DNA of 64,000 bases from the NCBI GenBank assembly GCA_029844215.1, contig CM056728.1, forward strand, positions 85,931,676-85,995,675, written 5' to 3'. The stretch comes from Przewalskia tangutica (Eukaryota > Streptophyta > Magnoliopsida > Solanales > Solanaceae). Of this stretch, positions 58,441 to 64,000 are shown one piece after another. The notes below the pieces were generated by a model that saw nothing but the letters and a program-made list of their open reading frames with translations, was not told where the DNA came from and searched no databases. Position 1 is the stretch's first letter, and each line of letters starts with the position of its first letter. The position numbers were made by a program, and so were the translations under genes.

Positions 58441-59595
58441 GCTTGTGAGGAGGGCTTCCAGTTACTGAAGGAGAAATTGACGACCGCCCCAGTTCTTACT
58501 CTTCCAGAGGGTCTAGACGGCTATGTGGTTTATTGTGATGCGTCGGGTATCGGGCTTGGATGTGTGTTGATGCAGCAGGGCAAGGTTATAGCTTACGCAT
58601 CTCGACAGCTCAAGAAGCATGAGAAGAACTACCCCACACATGACTTAGAGTTGGCAGCAGTGATTCATGCCTTGAAGATCTGGAGACATTATTTGTATGG
58701 AGTTCATGTGGATATTTACACAGACCACAAGAGCCTCCAGTATATCTTCAGCCAGAGGGAGCTGAACTTGCGGCAGAGACGGTGGTTAGAGCTACTCAAG
58801 GATTATGATGTCGATATCCTATACCACCCAGGGAAGGCCAATGTAGTTGCAGATGCCCTTAGTCGTAGATCGATGGGTAGTCTGTCAGATGTGCAGCCAG
58901 AGAGAAGGGGCATGGTCCGCGAGTTACATCAGCTAGCGAGCCTTGGAGTTCGTTTGATTGGTTCTGATAGTAGTGGGGTTCGGGTTCGAGAGGTTGCCGA
59001 GTCTTCCATCGTCGAGGAGGTGAAGAGGCGACAGTATGAGGATCCGATTATGACACGGTATCGAGATAGGGCTCTTCGAGAGGGGAAGGGTCCATTTGAG
59101 ATAGCACCTGATGGGGTGCTAAGATTTGAGGGCAGGTTGTGTGTTCCAGATATTGCAGGACTTCGACAGCAGATTCTAGGGGAAGCACACAGCGCTCGTT
59201 ACTCTATCCATCCGGGGTCGACAAAGATGTACCATGACCTCAGATATGTGTATTGGTGGGATGGCCTGAAGAGGGACGTTGCAGAGTTTGTTGCTCAGTG
59301 CCCGAGTTGTCAGTAGGTCAAGGTGGAGCACCAGAAGCCTGGTGGGTTGTTGTAGATGATAGAGATTCCGACATGGAAGTGGGAGGTGATCAATATGGAC
59401 TTTATTACAGGGTTACCTCGCACTCAGAGGAAGCATGATTCCATCTGGGTTATCGTCGACAGGATGACGAAATCAGCCCACTTTTTTCCCGTCAGGACGA
59501 CTTTTTCGGCCGAGGATTATGCTAGACTTTACATCCGAGAGATCGTGAGACTGCATGGGGTCCCTATATCTATCATATCGGACAGAGGAGCCTAA
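58440..59595 (+). pseudogene. P1 RNase H and integrase N-terminus/core
   Basis: One frame from about 58130 to 59316 covers RNase H and the integrase zinc domain. RNase H has YCDASGIGLGCVLMQQGKVI, HDLELAAVIHALKIWRHYLY, DIYTDHKSLQYIFSQRELNL and NVVADALSRRS. The zinc domain is HHCC-like: AHSARYSIHPG, then AQCPSC. A TAG at 59314-59316 stands where a CAG is expected, and another TAG near 59353. The same frame then gives the core with NMDFITGLPRTQRKHDSIWV, VDRMTKSAHFFPV and ISDRGA (to 59592), ended by TAA where CAA is expected. RNase H looks complete. Integrase is split by stops that are single C-to-T changes. Confidence 0.88.
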
Positions 59596-60535
59596 TTTAC
59601 GGCTAATTTCTGAAGGTCTTTCGGAAGGATTAGGGGCAGTGAGCCTCGATCGCATTCCATCCTCGGGCCAAGCGGACGAGCGAGCGTACTATCCGCATAC
59701 ACTGAGGATATCCGCGAGCCCGTGTTATTGATTTCGGGGTAGCCGGAGGATCATTTGCCTCTAGTGGAGTTTGCGTATAACAACGGCTACCATTCTAGTA
59801 TCCGGATGGCGCCATGAGGCCTTATATGGGAGAAGTGCAGTCACCGATAAATTTGGTTTGATGTGGCGGTTTAGTTAGTCGGTAGGACTTGATTCAAAGC
59901 GGTGGATAAGGTGAAGCTTATCCAGGAGCGGTTATTGTCAGCTCAGAGTCGACAGAAGTCGTATGCAGATCATCGGCGTCGACACTTGGAGTTTGAGATT
60001 GATGATTGGGTTTTCCTGAAGGTGTCACCCATGAAGGGTGTGATGAGGTTTGGGAAGAAGGGGAAGCTCAGCCCAAGGTACATTGGGTCTTATCAGATTG
60101 TCCGTAGGGTAGGCAAGGTTGCCTATGAGTTGGATCTGTCGTCCGATCTGGAGGCAGTACATCCAGTTTTTCATGTTTCTATGCTAAGGAGGTGTATCGG
60201 AGATCCATCTAGAGTGCACCTGATTTGTGTCAAGGTGACAGAGGGGTTATCGTATGAGGAGAGTCCCATAGCGATACTCGATCGTCAGGTTAGGCGACTG
60301 CGGACAAAGGATGTGGCTTCCGTCAAGGTCTTATATTGTGTCAAGGTGACAGAGGGGTTATCGTATGAGGAGAGTCCCATAGCGATACTCGATCGTCAGG
60401 TTAGGCGACTGCGGACAAAGGATGTGGCTTCCGTCAAGGTCTTATAGCGGAACGAGAACAGAGAGGAAATGACATGGGAAGCAGAGGAGGACATGATGAA
60501 GAAGTATCCTCACTTATTCCCTACACCTCCAGGTA
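59596..60535 (+). pseudogene. P1 integrase C-terminus and chromodomain, with duplication
   Basis: 59596-59890 is broken by several shifts and has lost the third catalytic acidic position in any clean frame. From about 59900 a frame is clean: VKLIQERLLSAQSRQKSYAD, DDWVFLKVSPMKGVMRFGKK, GPY/F-like YIGSYQIVRRVGKVAYELDL (GSY where H1 has GPY), VFHVSMLRRCIGDPSRVH, then the chromodomain. A 111-bp segment is present twice in frame (60226-60336, 60337-60447). A TAG at 60445-60447 stands where H1 has TGG. The last chromodomain helix (TWEAEEDMMKKYPHLFPTPP) follows unread. Confidence 0.88.
60226..60447 (+). repeat. 111-bp in-frame tandem duplication in chromodomain region
   Basis: TGTGTCAAGGTGACAGAGGG starts both 60226 and 60337. 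Copies are nearly identical, so the duplication is recent or an assembly error. It repeats the 37 residues from CVKVTEGLSYEESPI to ASVKVL. Confidence 0.9.
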
Positions 60536-60681
60536 ACTCACTTTCCTACTTACAGATTTTTTTGACATATTTGCTTAAGTGTTATTTTGACTATGTATGA
60601 CATTCTTGTTATGGGGCATATAGTTAAGAGGGCCTATATCGATATCTGTTTTGAGAAGGAACATTCGGGATGAATGTTTCT

Positions 60682-60694
60682 AAGGGGGAGAGAA
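60682..60694 (+). promoter_or_regulatory. P1 polypurine tract
   Basis: AAGGGGGAGAGAA immediately before the 3' LTR start. Confidence 0.85.
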
Positions 60695-61198
60695 TGTTAT
60701 ACCCCGTAGTTCCAGAATACGTATGTAAGGATGAAAATTTTGGAATTTCCAACGGAAAATATTCCGAACCTCGTGTAGGAAAAAGGTTTATTATTGAGAA
60801 TTGGATTCTCAACTTTGGTATTTAAGACTTTAAGAATTTATATGAATTATGGATTTTATTTTCCGGAATTGGTCACGTAGGGCCCACAGGAGGAATTTAC
60901 GGTTTGTGGGGCCCACTTTATTTTCAAGATTTTTGGCATTACGGATATTTTCGGAAGATGAAATATTTTGGACGAGTAGGAGGGCGACACATGGCACCCC
61001 CATGTGGCCCTATGGCCGAATATAGGGGTGACACTTGGCCTTGGACGTCTTTTAGGAGACATGTGGCTAGCCACATGTCTCAATTTTGTGGTGGACATAG
61101 GTCTCAAAGTTGTGGTGGACATATGGTTGGTAGAATCCACACACACATGTCCCCAATCCTCACCATACACATGCTTGAATCTTGGCCATTGAATGTCC

Positions 61199-61206
61199 TA
61201 TAAATA
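61199..61206 (+). promoter_or_regulatory. TATA box of P1 3' LTR
   Basis: TATAAATA followed by CCCCCC. Confidence 0.6.
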
Positions 61207-62883
61207 CCCCCCTTAAGTTGCAAGACTTCTTCATCCACTTAAACAATTTCCAAGTCACAAAAATTCTCCCCCCTTTGTAGAATTCTCGTCCAAACCCCTC
61301 CCCCCCCCCCCCCTCTTGTGAAGGATTTCTTCAAGTATTGTTATAATCCCAAATACCTTAGCCTAAAATCCCTTATAGTATTCCAAAGTTGTCTCTGTAC
61401 TAGGAGCCCGAAAATACTACTTTATTCCTTTAGTCGCAAAACGAAACCCTAGGAAAATCTTCATAGTTGGATGAAGTGTTAGAAGAAGTTGTTTAGAAAC
61501 TTCTAAGGGTTTCTAGGAGCGGGTTGGAGCGTTCAGAATAGGAGCTAAACGTTGCTCAGGATCGACTTATTATCTTGGATAATTTTGGGCTTATCGAGGT
61601 AATAATCTTTGTCCTTCTATTGTAATTGGAGATTACATATTGTAGTAGTTTAGAATTGAGTATAAGATGTATAGAAGTATGATAAAAAGAAGAGAATTGA
61701 ACTGTATTTACATTGGAATTTGTATTCTGATGAGACTTGTGTAGTATTACGGGAGGAGAGGTCTTTGATTTCCGTAGAATAAGAAACTTTATGCTTAGAA
61801 TATTCTACGAAGTAGTCTAGACGTTGATAGACGTATTTGAACATTATAGGTTGATACTCTGCGCGCGACATATTCGACTTGGCAGGTGGATTTAGCCGAG
61901 GAGGTATGTGATTCTTCCTATCCTCTTGAGCATGATATTTGTGAAATATATATAGTACGGTAGACGTACGTGTGTTAACTGAATTTGGTTTCACTTTGAT
62001 GTCTTTTGACTTGAGTTCTAAATATTAAGAATCTTGAAGTATTTCAAAAAGAGTTATGAATCATTATTCAGAAGGAAATTAATACTTGGTTTTAAAAGAA
62101 TAAGATCTTTTGGTTTTCCAAACAAATGTGAATGTTTTGATTTATTATAAAGCTTAAGTGTTATACTAGCGTTATGGGAAGTTAGTTATAACGACTTAAG
62201 AAAGATAAAAAGAACGGTTTACTTACTTGATTATGAAAGCCTTGTAATGATTTCTGAATGTGTGGTAAATTGGTTTGATAAGTAAACATGTTATGATGCT
62301 ACGGGTGTTAGTGTCTTATGACTTTTGTGGTAAGGGGGTTCTTGTTGTGCTTATGTTGATTACGATAAGCTGGTTGTGCTTATGATTATATCACTTACCC
62401 CTCTGACTTGTTACGAGCCGCGGGTTAGCTACCCCGTCACGAGAATACCTCATCTTGGTCCACGTGACCTATGCGCGCTCTGTAGTCCAGAATCATCTGC
62501 GGGTGTGTTACGCCGTCGAGAATACCTCATGCGGTCCAAGTGGCCATGCGGATTGCGGGAGTCCAGGGAAATGCCGCGGGTTAGCTACCCCCGATGCGAG
62601 GAGTACCTCATGCGGGCCCAGGTGGCCTATGCGGACTGCGGGAGTTCCAGGATTAGGCTCGCACAATGATACTGAGGGCGAATGGCCCTGCTTCGATCAT
62701 TAGCAGCCTAGAAAAGACCAGTTGCGTTACATCTATTTGCGCTTGTTTATGCTGTGGCACTATGTGCGGTTAAATTGGGTTGTTTTGTACATATTTGTGA
62801 ATTGGTTAAAATGTTATGATTTCATTACAATACTTTACAGTTTCACATACTTGGTACCTGTTGTACTGACCTCCTTCGGGGGG

Positions 62884-63052
62884 CTGCGTTCATGCCGCAG
62901 GTAGAGGTACTCCGGTTGTTGATCCTCGCTCATAGGATCACCGTTCTGCTTTGGGAAGCCCCGTTTCTCCGGAGGCTTATCTTTTGGTATGATTCCCTGT
63001 CATTGTAGGTTTATGTACATTCAGGGGTATGGCGGGGCCCTGTCCCGTCATA
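62884..63052 (+). promoter_or_regulatory. Cluster of three LTR stem-loops (P1 3' LTR copy)
   Basis: Stem 1 is CTGCG (62884-62888) with CGCAG (62896-62900). Stem 2 is AAGCCCCG...CGGAGGCTT (62956-62978). Stem 3 is TATGGCGGG (63028-63036) with CCCGTCATA (63044-63052), one G-U pair. The cluster recurs in the same order in E2, H1, P1, M1 and, on the minus strand, array A LTRs. It lies between the likely transcription start and the LTR end, so it would be in R/U5 RNA. Function unknown. Confidence 0.55.
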
Positions 63053-63291
63053 GTTGTTATAAACTCTTAGAGGTCTGTAGTCCTGCTGTAAATGGGGTTT
63101 GTAAAGGATGTAACTGTCAGACTTTGATATATATATATACATGCTGAAAGGCAACTTTTTCTTGGTTAGACTGTTTCTCATTTTACACTGTTCTATGTTT
63201 GTAAGTTTATATTCCGCTGGTTACTCTGATGTATATCTACTTGGGTGCCCGGGTAAGGCACCAGTCACGGGCCCGGGAACGGGTCGTGACA

Positions 63292-64000
63292 GCAGCAAAC
63301 CCGCGGTAATTCCTGGACTACCACCCCTACAGTCCACATAGGTCACGTGGACCCGCATGAGGTATTCCTCGCATCGGAGGTAGCAAAACTGTGGTAAATC
63401 CTGGACTACCACCCCTACAGTCCGCATAGGTCACGTAGACCCGCATGAGGTATTCCTCGCATCGGAGGTAGCAAACCCGCGGAATATGAACAACGTAACA
63501 TGACCAGGGGTTTAAGTGATAATATACAAACGCAACCGGCCATCGTAAACAACATAAGCAAGTTAGGAAAACCTCCTTAACACAAAAAGTCTCAAGACAT
63601 TAATACTCGTAGTATCAAGACACGTTTACTTATTAAACCAAATTACTACACCTTCAGAAAATCATTACACGGCCTTTAAAATCAAGTAAGTAAACCGTTC
63701 TTTTATCCTCCTTAAGTCGTTATAACTAACTTCCCATAAAACTATTATAAAACTTATGTTTTAAGTAATTCAAGGATCTTAAAATCAAGTCCCATAACCT
63801 TTAAGGAAATCAAATCTCATAACTTTGAAAGTCTAGTCTCATAACTTTAAATCAAAGTCTCATAATCTTTAAAGGAATCAAATCCCATAACTTTGAAAAT
63901 CAAGTCTCATAACTTTAAATCAAAGTCTCATAATCTTTAAAGGAATCAAATCTCATAACTTTAAATCAAAGTCTCATAATCTTTAAAGGGATCAAATCTC
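63292..64000 (-). repeat. Element N 5' LTR, right piece to window end
   Basis: GCAGC target copy, then the continuation of the N LTR. 63297-63485 has two units of an 88-bp minisatellite (CTGGACTACCACCCCTACAG at 63313 and 63401). 63490-63770 is ordinary LTR sequence with TTCCCATAAA words. 63780-64000 is an irregular repeat. The LTR start is beyond the window. Confidence 0.78.
63780..64000 (-). repeat. Irregular short tandem repeat of TCTCATAACTTT/TCTCATAATCTTT
   Basis: Units of about 22-24 bp such as AATCAAATCTCATAACTTT and AATCAAAGTCTCATAATCTT alternate. Equivalent points at 63854, 63922 and 63968 show 68- and 46-bp spacing. It runs off the right edge. Confidence 0.8.

Larger units (their letters stand above)
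41852..63291 (+). mobile_element. P1, Tekay-type element with both LTRs
   Basis: Plus-strand element flanked by GCAGC (41847-41851 and 63292-63296), inserted in a minisatellite unit of the N 5' LTR. The order is 5' LTR (41852-43746 plus 54967-55502, split by array B), PBS, leader, gag, PR, RT, RNase H, integrase, chromodomain, polypurine tract, 3' LTR (60695-63291). Without array B it is about 10.2 kb. It is the most complete pol in the window, but has several frameshifts and stops. Confidence 0.92.
60695..63291 (+). repeat. P1 3' LTR (2597 bp)
   Basis: TGTTATACCCCGTAG to GGGTCGTGACA, then GCAGC. It lacks a ~40-bp stretch near 60726 that the 5' LTR has at 41884-41925 (GTACGAATG...TTAAGG). 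It has an extra GTGGTGGACAT repeat at about 61085-61125. Other differences are few, so P1 is fairly young. TATA at 61199-61206, C run 61301-61313, minisatellite 62410-62660. Confidence 0.9.

Noticed and set aside
2484..63291. Infectious pararetrovirus or envelope-bearing retrovirus
   Set aside because: No envelope-like frame between the chromodomain and 3' LTR in H1, M1 or P1, and no movement protein. All features fit Tekay-type retrotransposons.
1..64000. A novel defence or metabolic gene system
   Set aside because: Every stretch was assigned to an LTR, an element body or the LINE. No operon-like or host gene set remains.

Overview
The window is plant repeat DNA, made almost wholly of LTR retrotransposons nested inside one another. 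I found no host gene, rRNA, tRNA gene or CRISPR array. The long elements are Ty3/gypsy chromoviruses of the Tekay/Del type. Their pol reads protease, reverse transcriptase, RNase H, integrase with a GPY/F module, then a C-terminal chromodomain. LTRs are 2.5-3.7 kb, and the primer binding site matches initiator tRNA-Met. These traits point to a flowering plant. I would guess an asterid, perhaps Solanaceae, but that is only an impression from the protein flavour.

Layout from left to right. 1-2483 is a minus-strand LTR cut by the window edge. It sits in the pol gene of plus-strand element H1 (2484-2807, 7684-9555, 3' LTR from 9556). Element E2 (2808-7683, duplication TTTAC) splits H1's RNase H. 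H1's 3' LTR is split at 12335 by minus-strand element M1 (12336-38095, duplication GTAAG). M1's own 3' LTR is split by array A (12529-27703, duplication TTTAC), which has three LTRs and two internal regions in tandem. A LINE 3' fragment (29295-29829) lies in the same M1 LTR. At 38096-38640 three LTR tails follow one another, the exits of three nested plus-strand elements: H1, T2 and T3. They sit in minus-strand element N (38641-41851, resuming at 63297). N is also split by plus-strand element P1 (41852-63291, duplication GCAGC). P1's 5' LTR holds array B (43747-54966), a second three-LTR tandem. The chain N > T3 > T2 > H1 > M1 > array A is six layers deep.

M1 and P1 carry the full gag-pol order but are broken by many frameshifts and stops. 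E2 has lost half its pol and most of its 3' LTR. Arrays A and B and element N have degraded gag and little or no pol. They keep LTR ends, PBS, leader and polypurine tract, so they look like non-autonomous partners that relied on proteins made by relatives of M1 and P1.

The most interesting signals are not genes. First, every leader between PBS and gag carries a stem-loop whose loop contains the palindrome GTGCAC. The most diverged copy keeps the stem with different bases. It looks like a kissing-loop RNA dimerisation signal. Second, LTR 3' ends carry three further conserved stem-loops. Third, differences between near-identical copies cluster at CAG/CTG and often read as CAG to CGA, which suggests base-calling errors at methylated CHG sites. 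If so, part of the apparent gene decay is not real. Copies were compared by eye, so boundaries with target-site duplications are firm and the others are approximate.
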